A stretch of 64,000 nt of DNA from Oscillospiraceae bacterium (GTDB lineage Bacteria; Bacillota; Clostridia; Oscillospirales; Ruminococcaceae), in NCBI GenBank assembly GCA_019423755.1, contig JAHZAU010000004.1, forward strand, positions 83,121-147,120, in the 5' to 3' direction. Shown here piece after piece: positions 40,722 to 48,452 of this stretch (position 1 is the stretch's first letter; every line of letters begins with the position of its first letter). The notes beneath the pieces are model-generated. The model saw only the letters and a list, made by a program, of their open reading frames with translations, ran no database searches and had not been told where the DNA came from. Both the position numbers and the translations under genes were made by a program.

Positions 40722-42128
40722 ATGGCATTTTTCCACGGCATCCGGGTCACAGAAAAGCAGACCAGCATCGTGGCGCCGGTCCAGGTGGACTCGGCGGTGC
40801 AGGTGGTGGTCGGCCTGGCCCCGGTGAACCTGAGCGAGGCCCAGGACCCTCTGGCGCCGCAGATCGCCTATACCTATGACGAGGCGGTGCGCAAGATGGG
40901 CATGGCCAGCGACCGTCTAACCTACACCCTCTGCGAAAGCATTTACCTTTCCTTTGCGGTGTACAGCGTGTCGCCGCTGATCCTGATCAACGTCCTGGAC
41001 CCGTCCAAGCATAAGCAGCAGAAGACCACCGTCAGCGTCAAGATGCTGGAGGGCCGGGCCCAGCTGCCGGAGGAGGGCGTGCTACTGCCTTCGGTGCAGC
41101 TGACCCAGACCGAGGAGGCCCTGACCCGGGGCGAGGACTACGAGCTGAGCTTCGAGGACGGCCTGGCGGTGATCCAGCGCATCGAGGGCGGCAAGATCCT
41201 GGCGGACACCGCCGACCTGACCGCCACCTATGACGTGCTGGACCCCTCCGCGGTGGAGGACGAGGACATCCTGGCCGGCGTGGCCAAGGTCCGGGAGATC
41301 TATCCGCGCTTTGGTATCGTGCCCGGGACGCTGCTGGTGCCGGGGTACAGCAGCAAGCCGGCCATCTACAACGCCATGACGGCCAAAACCGACACCCTCA
41401 ACGGCGTGTTCCGGTACCACTGCCTGGTGGATCTGGACACCGAAACGGTCACCGCCTACGACCAGGCCCTGACCGAGAAGAACAAAAACAACCTGACCCA
41501 CCCCAACAGCACCCTCCTTTGGCCGATGGTCAAGGTGGGGGAGGAGATGTTCCACTGTTCCGCGGCGATTGGTGCCCTGATCGCGGACACCGACTACCGC
41601 AACGACGGCATCCCCTACGTCTCCCTGTCCAACAAGTCGCTGAAGATCAGCGGCCTGTGCCTGGCAGACGGCAGCGAGGTGGTCCTGGACATGGAACAGG
41701 CAAACCTGCTTAACGCCCAGGGTATCGTCACCGCCATCAACATGAACGGCTGGCGGGCGTGGGGCAACCGTACCGCCTGTTATCCCGGCAACACCGACGT
41801 CAAGGACGCCTTCGCCTCCTGCCGCCGGATGTACAACTGGTGGGCCAACCAGTTTATCCTGTCCTATTTTTCCAAGGTGGACGACCCGGCCAACAAGCGG
41901 CTCATTGAAAGCATCATCGACAGCGAGAACATCAAGGGCAACGCCTGGAAGAGCCGGTACCAGGTGGCGGAAGCACGCATGGTCTTTAACCAAGAGGACA
42001 ACCCCACCACCGACCTGATCAACGGCATCATCCGCATTGGGATGCTGTTTTCCCCGTATCCGCCGGCCGAGCAGATCCTGACCACGGTGGAATACGACAC
42101 CGCCGCGCTCCAGGAAGCGCTGAAGTAA
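40722..42128 (+). CDS. Tail sheath protein
   Basis: The 468-residue contractile sheath protein. It starts MAFFHGIRVTEKQTSIVAPVQVDSAVQVVVGLAP (the P2 FI-like opening), contains GTLLVPGYSS and the TLLWPMVKVG segment, and ends with the conserved domain (GNRTACYPGNTDVKDAFASCRRMYNWWANQFIL ... LINGIIRIGMLFSPYPPAEQI). It proves a myovirus-type contractile tail. AAGGAG lies before ATG 40722. Confidence 0.95.
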   Translation: MAFFHGIRVTEKQTSIVAPVQVDSAVQVVVGLAPVNLSEAQDPLAPQIAYTYDEAVRKMGMASDRLTYTLCESIYLSFAVYSVSPLILINVLDPSKHKQQKTTVSVKMLEGRAQLPEEGVLLPSVQLTQTEEALTRGEDYELSFEDGLAVIQRIEGGKILADTADLTATYDVLDPSAVEDEDILAGVAKVREIYPRFGIVPGTLLVPGYSSKPAIYNAMTAKTDTLNGVFRYHCLVDLDTETVTAYDQALTEKNKNNLTHPNSTLLWPMVKVGEEMFHCSAAIGALIADTDYRNDGIPYVSLSNKSLKISGLCLADGSEVVLDMEQANLLNAQGIVTAINMNGWRAWGNRTACYPGNTDVKDAFASCRRMYNWWANQFILSYFSKVDDPANKRLIESIIDSENIKGNAWKSRYQVAEARMVFNQEDNPTTDLINGIIRIGMLFSPYPPAEQILTTVEYDTAALQEALK

Positions 42129-42140
42129 GGAGGAGAGACC

Positions 42141-42662
42141 ATGAACAAAAGCACCATCCCGACCAAGCTCACCGACTACAACCTGTACAACGAAGGGGAG
42201 GTCCTGGTGGGCATGGACGCGGAGCTGAAGCTCCCCAGCCTGGAGGCAGTCACCAGCGAGATCTCCGGCGCCGGGGTAGCGGGCACCATGGAGGACCCCA
42301 CCCCGGGGTACTTCGGCTCGCTGGAGACCGAGATCAAGTTCCGCACCATTGCGGAGGAGTCCAGCCGGCTGGCGATTCCCAAAGCTCATACCCTCACCGC
42401 CCGGGCCGCCCAGACCCGGCACGACCCGGCAAGCGGCGTCAACACCCAGGAAGGCGTCAAGGTGGTTATGCGGGGCGTGACCAAAAGTTACGACCTGGGC
42501 ACCTTCAAGCAAGGGGAGCCCACCGAGACCACCGTCAAGCTGGAGCTTTCCTACCTGAAGATCACCCGCGGCAGCACCGTGGTGGTGGAGCTGGACAAAT
42601 TCAATCACATTTTTGTGGTGGAGGGTACCGACTACATGAAGGAGATCCGGGACCTGATTTAG
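42141..42662 (+). CDS. Major tail tube protein (P2 FII family)
   Basis: A 173-residue tube protein. Its typical start is TDYNLYNEGEVLVGMDAELKLPSLEAVTSEISGAGVAG, and VKVVMRGVTKSYDLGTFKQGEPTETTVKLELSYLKI marks the FII family. It forms the inner tube inside the sheath and follows it after 12 bases with AAGGAGGAG. Confidence 0.94.
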   Translation: MNKSTIPTKLTDYNLYNEGEVLVGMDAELKLPSLEAVTSEISGAGVAGTMEDPTPGYFGSLETEIKFRTIAEESSRLAIPKAHTLTARAAQTRHDPASGVNTQEGVKVVMRGVTKSYDLGTFKQGEPTETTVKLELSYLKITRGSTVVVELDKFNHIFVVEGTDYMKEIRDLI

Positions 42663-42677
42663 AAAGGAGAATACAGC

Positions 42678-42965
42678 ATGAAACCATTTGTACTGAAGAA
42701 ACCCGTCACCTTTGAGGGGATGACCTATGAATCTTTCGACCTGTCCGGTCTGGATGATCTGACTGGTGAGCAATACGCCTCCCTGCTCCAGGAGACGGCA
42801 AAGGTCGAAGGCGAGACCCTGGTGCCGGAAAAGACCATCACCTTTGTGTATTTGACCGCCGCCAAGGTTACCGGCTTGCCCTATGACCTGTTTTGCACGC
42901 TGAAAGCCAAGGACGCAGCCCGCCTGCGGTACGAGGTGGGAAAGTACTTTCTCGCAGAGGATTAG
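42678..42965 (+). CDS. Tail assembly chaperone, short product (P2 gpE-like)
   Basis: A 95-residue protein between tube and tape-measure genes, the position of tail assembly chaperones. FEGMTYESFDLSGLDDLTGEQY and TVYLTAAKVTG-like segments fit the gpE/TAC group. Six codons before the stop lies G-GGA-AAG (42938-42944), a canonical -1 slippery heptamer identical to that of lambda G-GT, which leads into the downstream -1 frame. AGAAAGGAG precedes ATG. Confidence 0.85.
   Translation: MKPFVLKKPVTFEGMTYESFDLSGLDDLTGEQYASLLQETAKVEGETLVPEKTITFVYLTAAKVTGLPYDLFCTLKAKDAARLRYEVGKYFLAED
42938..42944 (+). other. Programmed -1 frameshift site GGGAAAG
   Basis: In the gpE frame the codons are GTG GGA AAG, so the heptamer has the X-XXY-YYZ register. 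A -1 slip enters an open frame that ends at 43123. Confidence 0.85.
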
Positions 42966-43123
42966 ACCATATAAGCGCCACATTGCTCAGAAAATCTGCC
43001 ATCAGCCTTTCTATCGTTTTGCACACTGATTTTCTGCGCCTCTGGCAGGACATGCCGCTGCTGGACCTGCTGGAGCTGATGAGCGATACCGAGGAGGTGC
43101 TTTCCGAGATTGGCAAAGAATAG
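42944..43123 (+). CDS. Frameshift extension of the tail chaperone (P2 E'-like)
   Basis: After the slip the ribosome reads about 59 codons in the -1 frame to TAG 43121-43123. The text has the mark of the C-terminal part of E+E' proteins: SLSIVLHTDFLRLWQDMPLLDLLELMSDTEEVLSEIGKE. The fusion would be about 148 residues (89 plus 59). The extension has no start codon of its own with a ribosome site. It binds the tape-measure protein in known systems, and the next gene is the tape measure, overlapping by 14 bases. Confidence 0.82.
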   Translation, partial: VLSRRGLDHISATLLRKSAISLSIVLHTDFLRLWQDMPLLDLLELMSDTEEVLSEIGKE

Positions 43124-45131
43124 ATTTATCGTCGATTTCCTCTTTGGGGCCAAGAAGGACGGCAGCTTTGACAAGACCTTTACCGCGGTTTCCCAGAAGG
43201 TAAAGAGCCTGACCAAGACGGTGGCGGGCGTGGCGGCTACCTATGTCAGCGCCAGGGCCCTGGGCCAGGTATCCCAGTCCGCGCTGGAGAGTGCCTCCGG
43301 CCTGGAAAGCTACCGCAGCACCCTCAACGTGGTCATGAAGGACCAAAAGAAAGCCGCCGAGACCATGGCCTGGGCGGTGGACTTTGCCAACCGGACCCCG
43401 TTTGAGACCGATTCGGTGGTGGAAGCCACCGTGCGGCTGCAATCTTACGGCATCGAGGCCCAAAAGGTCATGACCCAGATCGGCGACATGGCCGGCGTCA
43501 TGGGCAAAGACCTGATGCAGGCCGTGGAAGCGGTTGCCGATGCCCAGACCGGGGAACTGGAGCGCATGAAGGAGTTCGGCATCACAAAGGCCATGATCGA
43601 GGCCAAGGGCGCCGAGCTGTACAAAAATCAAACCATCATCAACAACAAAGGGCAGATCGTTGACCAAGAGAAGTTCAACGACGCCCTTTTTGCTTTGATG
43701 GAGGAACGCTTCCAGGGTGGCATGGAGATCCAGGCCAAAAGCTATAAGGGCCTGATGTCCACCATCACCGGCGTGTGGAAGACCGGCCTTGCCAACATGG
43801 CCGGGATCAGCGGCACCGGGGAGATCATCGACGGCAGCGCCTTCGACCTGGCCAAGGACGGCCTGACCTGGGTGGCCGACAAGATGCAGGCTATGGCCTC
43901 TTCGGGGACCTTCACCAAGATCGGCAAGCAGATCGGCAGCACGCTGCAGACCGGCATCCGGTATGGCAAGCAGGTGCTGGCCGTGGCCAAGCGGATCAAG
44001 GAGGCGGTGGGGGACACCCTGCGCAGCATCTCCGCCCGGCTGGAGCCGATGCGGCCGCTCATGGACCGTATCATCGAAAAGGCCACCGCCCTGGGCCGCA
44101 AGCTCACCGACGGTTTTACCCGAGCCGGCCCCAAACTGCAGCGGTTGGCGGAGACCCTCATCCCCGCGGCAGCGTCCGCCATCGGACACCTGGCCAGCGC
44201 GGCGCTGAGCTTTGCAAACTTTGTGGTGGACCACTGGAATGTGATCGGACCCATTGTGGAGGGTGTTGTGGGGTCCTTCCTGGCCTTCCGGGCCCTGAAC
44301 GGGATCAGCAACATCATCGGGAAGGTCAAAAACCTGGTGGGCATCTTCAAAACCATCCGGGGGATCACCGGCTTTGCCGGGAAGATCCAGGGCCTGGCCG
44401 GTGCCTTTAAGGGCTTTGGAGGCATCGCAAAATTCATCCTGTCCCCGTTCGGAAAATGGGCGCTGATCATCGGCGTTATCATTGGACTGGTCGTCCTTCT
44501 GATCAAAAACTGGGACAAGGTAAAAGCCTACCTGGAAGTGGTGAAAAAGCTGGCCGCTAGTGTGGGGGCCGCCTTCAAGCTCATGTGGGAAGACCTGAAA
44601 GGCCTGTTTGGCAGTTTGGCGTCCTTCTTCTCCGGCCTTTGGACGGGGCTTGTGGACGGTTTCAAAGGCTTTGTCAACTTCTTCATCAAGGGGATCAATA
44701 CCATCATCGGCGGCATCAACAAGCTGTCCTTCACCGCGCCCGACTGGGTGCCGGGCATCGGCGGAGAGACGGTGGGCTTCAACCTGCCCACCATCCCGCT
44801 GCTGGCCCAGGGCGGCGTTGCTACCCGTCCCACCCTGGCCATGGTAGGCGAGGGCCGGGAGCACGAGGCCATCCTGCCGCTGTCCAAGCTCAAGGGCCTG
44901 CTGGGCTTGAGCCAGACGAGCCTTGCCTCCACCATGGAGAGCCTGACCCGCCGTCCGGCCGCCGCGGCCGCAGGCGGGAGCAGCTACCACTACAGCCCGC
45001 AGATCATCTTCCAGGGCGGCAGCCGGCAGGAGCAGGACCAGGTATTGGCCGATGACAAGAAACGCTTTGAGCGCTGGCTCAAGGAGCGGGAGGAGCACGA
45101 CCGCCGCACCCGCATCAAGCCCAAGAAGTAA
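43110..45131 (+). CDS. Tape-measure protein
   Basis: The 673-residue protein sets tail length. It has a helical start (GAKKDGSFDKTFTAVSQKVKSLTKTVAGVAA), the TMP_2-type block (SGLESYRSTLNVVMKDQKKAAETMAWAVDFANRTPFETDSVVEATVRLQSYGI), a hydrophobic centre (about 370-470, with two or three helices) and a C-terminal SFTAPDWVPGIGG... GEGREHEAILPLSKL segment typical of tape measures. The start TTG 43110 lies inside the chaperone frame, after GAGGAGG. It is relatively short, predicting a short tail. Confidence 0.92.
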   Translation: MAKNRFIVDFLFGAKKDGSFDKTFTAVSQKVKSLTKTVAGVAATYVSARALGQVSQSALESASGLESYRSTLNVVMKDQKKAAETMAWAVDFANRTPFETDSVVEATVRLQSYGIEAQKVMTQIGDMAGVMGKDLMQAVEAVADAQTGELERMKEFGITKAMIEAKGAELYKNQTIINNKGQIVDQEKFNDALFALMEERFQGGMEIQAKSYKGLMSTITGVWKTGLANMAGISGTGEIIDGSAFDLAKDGLTWVADKMQAMASSGTFTKIGKQIGSTLQTGIRYGKQVLAVAKRIKEAVGDTLRSISARLEPMRPLMDRIIEKATALGRKLTDGFTRAGPKLQRLAETLIPAAASAIGHLASAALSFANFVVDHWNVIGPIVEGVVGSFLAFRALNGISNIIGKVKNLVGIFKTIRGITGFAGKIQGLAGAFKGFGGIAKFILSPFGKWALIIGVIIGLVVLLIKNWDKVKAYLEVVKKLAASVGAAFKLMWEDLKGLFGSLASFFSGLWTGLVDGFKGFVNFFIKGINTIIGGINKLSFTAPDWVPGIGGETVGFNLPTIPLLAQGGVATRPTLAMVGEGREHEAILPLSKLKGLLGLSQTSLASTMESLTRRPAAAAAGGSSYHYSPQIIFQGGSRQEQDQVLADDKKRFERWLKEREEHDRRTRIKPKK

Positions 45132-45143
45132 GGAGGAACAGCC

Positions 45144-45365
45144 ATGGAAACCTATGTGACGGTACAGGGTGACTGCTGGGACAACATCGCCAAAACCGTC
45201 TACGGGAGCGAGACCGCCATGGACGCGCTGCTGCGGGCCAATCCCGAGCAACTGGGGGTGGCGGTGTTCGGCGCCGGGGTGGTGCTGCAGGTGCCGGAAC
45301 TGCCGGCAGCGGCCCAGCCCAGCGCCGGGCTTCCCCCGTGGAGGCAGGAAGGGGGCAGCCGATGA
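45144..45365 (+). CDS. Tail protein X (LysM-like)
   Basis: A 73-residue LysM-like protein of the P2 gpX group: TYVTVQGDCWDNIAKTVYGSETAMDALLRANPEQL. It is a small baseplate hub part. AAGGAGG lies before ATG 45144, and it overlaps gpD by four bases. Confidence 0.88.
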   Translation: METYVTVQGDCWDNIAKTVYGSETAMDALLRANPEQLGVAVFGAGVVLQVPELPAAAQPSAGLPPWRQEGGSR

Positions 45366-46351
45366 AAGCACGGCGCACCCAGGTAAAGATCCAGCTCAAC
45401 GGCCAGGACATCACCGGCAGCCTGGAGAAGGACACCTTGACCCTGACCTGGCAGGACAGCACCGAGGAGACCGCCGACAACCTGGACATCCAGATCCAAA
45501 ACCGGGACAAGCGGTGGCTCAAAAGCTGGTTTCCGGCCAAAAAGGACCTGCTTTCGGCCGAGATCGTCAGCGAGGGCGGTACCCTTTCCTGCGGGACCTT
45601 CCTGCTGGATGATGTGGGTATGAGCGGCCGCCCGCTGACGGTGAGCATCAAGGGGGTGGCCAAGCCTTCCGACCAGGATTTTTCCGAGGTGGAGCACAAC
45701 CAGACCTGGGAGCAGGCCACCCTCCAGGACATCGCAGCCACCATCGCCGGCCGGGCGGGCATCGCCCTGGAGTACATCGCCAGCGAAAACCCCACCATCC
45801 GCTTTCAGACCCAGGAAGGGGAGACGGACATGGCCTTTTTGCAGGAGCTGGCATCCAAACACGGCGTCACCATGAAGCTCTACAACCAGAAGCTGGTGCT
45901 GTACGACATGCAGCAGCTGGAGCAGGGCGGCTCCCTCCGCACCATCCGGGAGCAGGAGATGACCTCCTGGGACGCCAAAGACACCTTGCAGGACACCGCC
46001 TACGCCGGGGTGTCGGTGCAGTACATCAACACCGACGGCGAGGTCATGACCTACACCCACCAGGGAGGCGGAGAGGACGCCACCTCCAAGGTGTTCCGCC
46101 TGGATGACCAGGTGGACAGCCTGGCCATGGCCCAGAAGGTCACCGCCGCCAAGTACCGGGAACTGAACCGGGGGGAGACCACCTTCTCCTGCAGCATCCC
46201 CGGAGACCCGGCGCTGGTGGCTGGGGTCTGTGTGGAGCTGGTGGAGGAGGACTTCGGGAAATTCGCCGGCCGGTACCTGATCGACAGCACCACCCACACG
46301 GTGGGCAGCGGCTACACCACCGACCTGGAGATGCACCGGGTACTGGAATAA
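45362..46351 (+). CDS. Baseplate hub protein (P2 gpD family)
   Basis: The 329-residue gpD-like protein (phage late control gene D, PF05954-type). The start has QVKIQLNGQDITGSLEKDTLTLTWQDSTEETADNLDIQIQNRD, the middle MAFLQELASKHGVTMKLYNQKLVLYD and the end RYLIDSTTHTVGSGYTTDLEMHRVLE. It forms the hub between tube and spike. The terminator directly after it separates it from the rest of the baseplate genes. Confidence 0.92.
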   Translation: MKARRTQVKIQLNGQDITGSLEKDTLTLTWQDSTEETADNLDIQIQNRDKRWLKSWFPAKKDLLSAEIVSEGGTLSCGTFLLDDVGMSGRPLTVSIKGVAKPSDQDFSEVEHNQTWEQATLQDIAATIAGRAGIALEYIASENPTIRFQTQEGETDMAFLQELASKHGVTMKLYNQKLVLYDMQQLEQGGSLRTIREQEMTSWDAKDTLQDTAYAGVSVQYINTDGEVMTYTHQGGGEDATSKVFRLDDQVDSLAMAQKVTAAKYRELNRGETTFSCSIPGDPALVAGVCVELVEEDFGKFAGRYLIDSTTHTVGSGYTTDLEMHRVLE

Positions 46352-46352
46352 C

Positions 46353-46396
46353 AAAAAGTGCCCGGGGCTTACACGGCCCCAAGGCGCTTTTTCTAT
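46353..46396. terminator. Bidirectional terminator inside the late operon
   Basis: Arms 46353-46362 and 46383-46392 (AAAAAGTGCC with GGCGCTTTTT) plus an inner GGGGC/GCCCC pair give a stem with T-runs on both strands. It lies between gpD and the convergent XRE gene. Confidence 0.8.
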
Positions 46397-46602
46397 TCTT
46401 TTTCGAGAGGAACGACGGCCAGCGTCATTCCAAGTGGCTTTAGGACTTTCAGCACAGTTTCAATCTGCGGGCTGGTTGTCCCACATTCCAAGCGGGCAAT
46501 AATGGGCTGCTTGACGCCGCTGAGCTGCTCCAGCTGTTTTTGCGTGATCCCTTGCCGTTTGCGTTCCTCAACAATTTCCTGGCGGACACTATCCCAACTC
46601 AT
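46393..46602 (-). CDS. XRE-family antitoxin-like regulator
   Basis: A 69-residue protein that is one helix-turn-helix: EERKRQGITQKQLEQLSGVKQPIIARLECGTTSPQIETVLKVLKPLGMTLAVVPLE. This short HTH with a C-terminal beta strand is typical of HigA-like antitoxins. It is the last of three reverse-strand genes and follows the DUF2442 gene by four bases. It probably binds the palindrome at 47187-47202. Confidence 0.82.
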   Translation of the reverse strand: MSWDSVRQEIVEERKRQGITQKQLEQLSGVKQPIIARLECGTTSPQIETVLKVLKPLGMTLAVVPLEKE

Positions 46603-46606
46603 CTGT

Positions 46607-46864
46607 TCAGCTCCTCACTTCCTGACCGTTATCCCAAAGCTCGTTGCAGGAAAGATCGAGATCGTCGTTCCAGACGATTCCGTAACCGCCGGTATCTACC
46701 CGGACCTGGTCAAACAGGCCGTGAACTGAGCGCAGGGAGTCAAAGACATTCCATTTGGAAAACAGTGGGGCAACGTCGTAGCGCTTTTTTGTCCCGTCCT
46801 CAAATTGTACCATCAGATGGTAGTTGGGAAGGGCAGAAACCGTTTTTACACGATGAAACATCAT
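46607..46864 (-). CDS. DUF2442 domain protein
   Basis: An 85-residue protein of the DUF2442 family (PF10387): VKTVSALPNYHLMVQFEDGTKKRYDVAPLF and VDTGGYGIVWNDDLDLSCNELWDNG are the two signature blocks. DUF2442 proteins are frequently paired with DUF4160 proteins and viewed as toxin-antitoxin-like. AAAGGTGG lies before ATG 46864. Confidence 0.85.
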   Translation of the reverse strand: MMFHRVKTVSALPNYHLMVQFEDGTKKRYDVAPLFSKWNVFDSLRSVHGLFDQVRVDTGGYGIVWNDDLDLSCNELWDNGQEVRS

Positions 46865-46904
46865 AGTGAAACCACCTTTCCGGGGAAAACCCCTTCCCCC
46901 GCTG

Positions 46905-47159
46905 TTATTCCAGCGGAGGAAGTTGGGTAAATTCTTGTGTTTCCCAGATTTTTAGGAGCTGATCCTGGTACTTGGAAGCCCATTCCTGAACAATAGCGAG
47001 TGCTCGTTTGGGAAGATCTCCTTCGAGCATTTCCAAGGTTCGAATGTCGATGGCTCCCATGTATTCTCCGTACATACAGTGGAAATGCGGGGGATTGTGC
47101 TCACTTTGCTGGAAATACATTTTGATGACCAGACCGTAAAATCTTGCGATGACTGGCAT
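46905..47159 (-). CDS. DUF4160 domain protein
   Basis: An 84-residue protein of the DUF4160 family (PF13711): MPVIARFYGLVIKMYFQQSEHNPPHFHCMYGEYMGAIDI is diagnostic, with the HNPPHFHC His/Cys cluster that may bind metal or act in catalysis. It is the first gene of the reverse-strand trio, with GAGGTGATT before ATG. DUF4160-DUF2442 pairs occur in many mobile elements; toxicity has not been established to my knowledge. Confidence 0.85.
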   Translation of the reverse strand: MPVIARFYGLVIKMYFQQSEHNPPHFHCMYGEYMGAIDIRTLEMLEGDLPKRALAIVQEWASKYQDQLLKIWETQEFTQLPPLE

Positions 47160-47183
47160 CGAATCACCTCACTTTCTGTATTT

Positions 47184-47212
47184 ATTATAACTTAAAAGTT
47201 ATACAATGTCAA
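47184..47212 (-). promoter_or_regulatory. Consensus promoter with palindromic operator
   Basis: On the reverse strand TTGACA (47212-47207), 17 bases and TATAAT (47189-47184) match consensus exactly. The 16-bp palindrome ATAACTTAAAAGTTAT (47187-47202) overlaps the spacer and the -10, a natural place for autorepression by the XRE protein. Confidence 0.85.
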
Positions 47213-47246
47213 GTACTTTTGAGTTATATTTGGGAGGAATTTTTGC

Positions 47247-47774
47247 ATGGAGATCACCAAGGTTTCTGCCATCGACTACGGCCGCGGGCTCATCAAGGTG
47301 GAGCTGCCGGCCAAGGACAACATGGTCTCGGACTGGATCACCTTCCCAGCCGGGGAGTACGAGATGCCGGAGGTTGGGGACCTGGTGCGGGTGGAGTTTG
47401 AGCCCACCCGGTACCAGAACCCCTACACCAGCGGCATCTGCCTGGGCCGGTGCTTCAACCGCGGCACCCTGCCTAAGCTCCAGGGCAAGGATACCTACTA
47501 CAAGGAGATGCTGGGGGACGTGACCCTCATCTATGACCGCGCCAAAAAGCAGCTGACCATCCAGACCGAAAAGGAGATCCTCCTCCAGGGGGTGGAAAAG
47601 CTGCAGCTGAAGGCCCAGCAGATCCGCCTGGAAGGGCAACAGCTGCAGCTGGAAGGGGAGACCATCCAGCTGACAGGAAAGCTGCTGGTAAACGGGGCAG
47701 TCTCCATCACCGGGGAGACCGCCATCCAGGGGAATCTCACTGTTTCCGGCACCGTGTCGGCCGCGAACATTTAA
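47247..47774 (+). CDS. Baseplate spike protein (P2 gpV family)
   Basis: A 175-residue protein with an OB-fold N-terminus (VSAIDYGRGLIKVELPAKDNMVSDWITFPAGEYEMPEVGDLVRVEF) and a C-terminal repeat helix (IRLEGQQLQLEGETIQLTGKLLVNGAVSITGETAIQGNLTVSG) that would form the trimeric needle. It pierces the cell envelope. GGGAGG precedes ATG 47247. It is the first late gene after the inserted reverse-strand module and needs transcription across that module or a local promoter. Confidence 0.9.
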   Translation: MEITKVSAIDYGRGLIKVELPAKDNMVSDWITFPAGEYEMPEVGDLVRVEFEPTRYQNPYTSGICLGRCFNRGTLPKLQGKDTYYKEMLGDVTLIYDRAKKQLTIQTEKEILLQGVEKLQLKAQQIRLEGQQLQLEGETIQLTGKLLVNGAVSITGETAIQGNLTVSGTVSAANI

Positions 47775-47787
47775 GGGGGTGTGGCTT

Positions 47788-48171
47788 ATGATCGGACGCT
47801 ATGCCGGGGTGGATTTTTCGGTGTCGGAGGACCGGGTGCAGACCTTCCGGGAGATGACCCGGGAGACCGCCAGCCGGTGGAACACCCATGAGGTCATCGG
47901 CACCAAGCCCCTGCAGGAGTTTCTGGGGCCGGACCTAGACAGCCTGAGCTTTACCATGCAGCTGACCGCCTGGCGGGGCGTGGACCCGCTTGGCATGGCC
48001 CAGCAGCTGCGGCAGTTCTGCCAGGCAGGAGAGTACGACAACCTGATCCTGGGCGGGGTCAACCTGGGGCGCTTTGTCATCGAAAGCATCAGCGAAAGCT
48101 ACCAGACGGTGACCCAGGCCGGCCGGGTGCTGGCCGCCCAGGTAGACGTGACCTTAAAGGAGTATCAATGA
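47788..48171 (+). CDS. Tail protein (P2 gpU-like)
   Basis: A 127-residue protein with the gpU pattern SRWNTHEVIGTKPLQEFLGPDLDSLSFTMQL and GRVLAAQVDVTLKEYQ. gpU-type proteins complete the tail. ATG 47788 lies six bases after AAGGGGGTG; an in-frame GTG at 47779 is less likely. Confidence 0.85.
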   Translation: MIGRYAGVDFSVSEDRVQTFREMTRETASRWNTHEVIGTKPLQEFLGPDLDSLSFTMQLTAWRGVDPLGMAQQLRQFCQAGEYDNLILGGVNLGRFVIESISESYQTVTQAGRVLAAQVDVTLKEYQ

Positions 48172-48452
48172 TGAAGATAACAGCAACCGGATTGACGCCC
48201 AGCCTGCGGGAGCAGGTGGAGCTGCTGGTGGCCACCCCGGTGGGGACGGTGGTGCTGGACCGGGACTTTGGCCTGGACCAGAGCTTCCTGGACGAGCCGC
48301 TGCCGGTGGCACAGAACCACGCGGCCGCCGAGATCGCCGTGAAGCTGGAGCGCTACATCCCCCAGGTAGAGCTGGACCGGGTGCGGGCCGCCTGCCCGCA
48401 GGCGCAGCAGGGCGTCATGGAATGGGAGGTGGTGGTCCGTGCCAAGCGTTAA
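48168..48452 (+). CDS. Baseplate wedge protein (gpW/gp25-like)
   Basis: A 94-residue member of the GPW/gp25 family: SLREQVELLVATPVGTVVLDRDFGLDQSFLDEP, then EIAVKLERYIPQVELDRVRA. It links baseplate to sheath. It overlaps both neighbours. Confidence 0.88.
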   Translation: MMKITATGLTPSLREQVELLVATPVGTVVLDRDFGLDQSFLDEPLPVAQNHAAAEIAVKLERYIPQVELDRVRAACPQAQQGVMEWEVVVRAKR

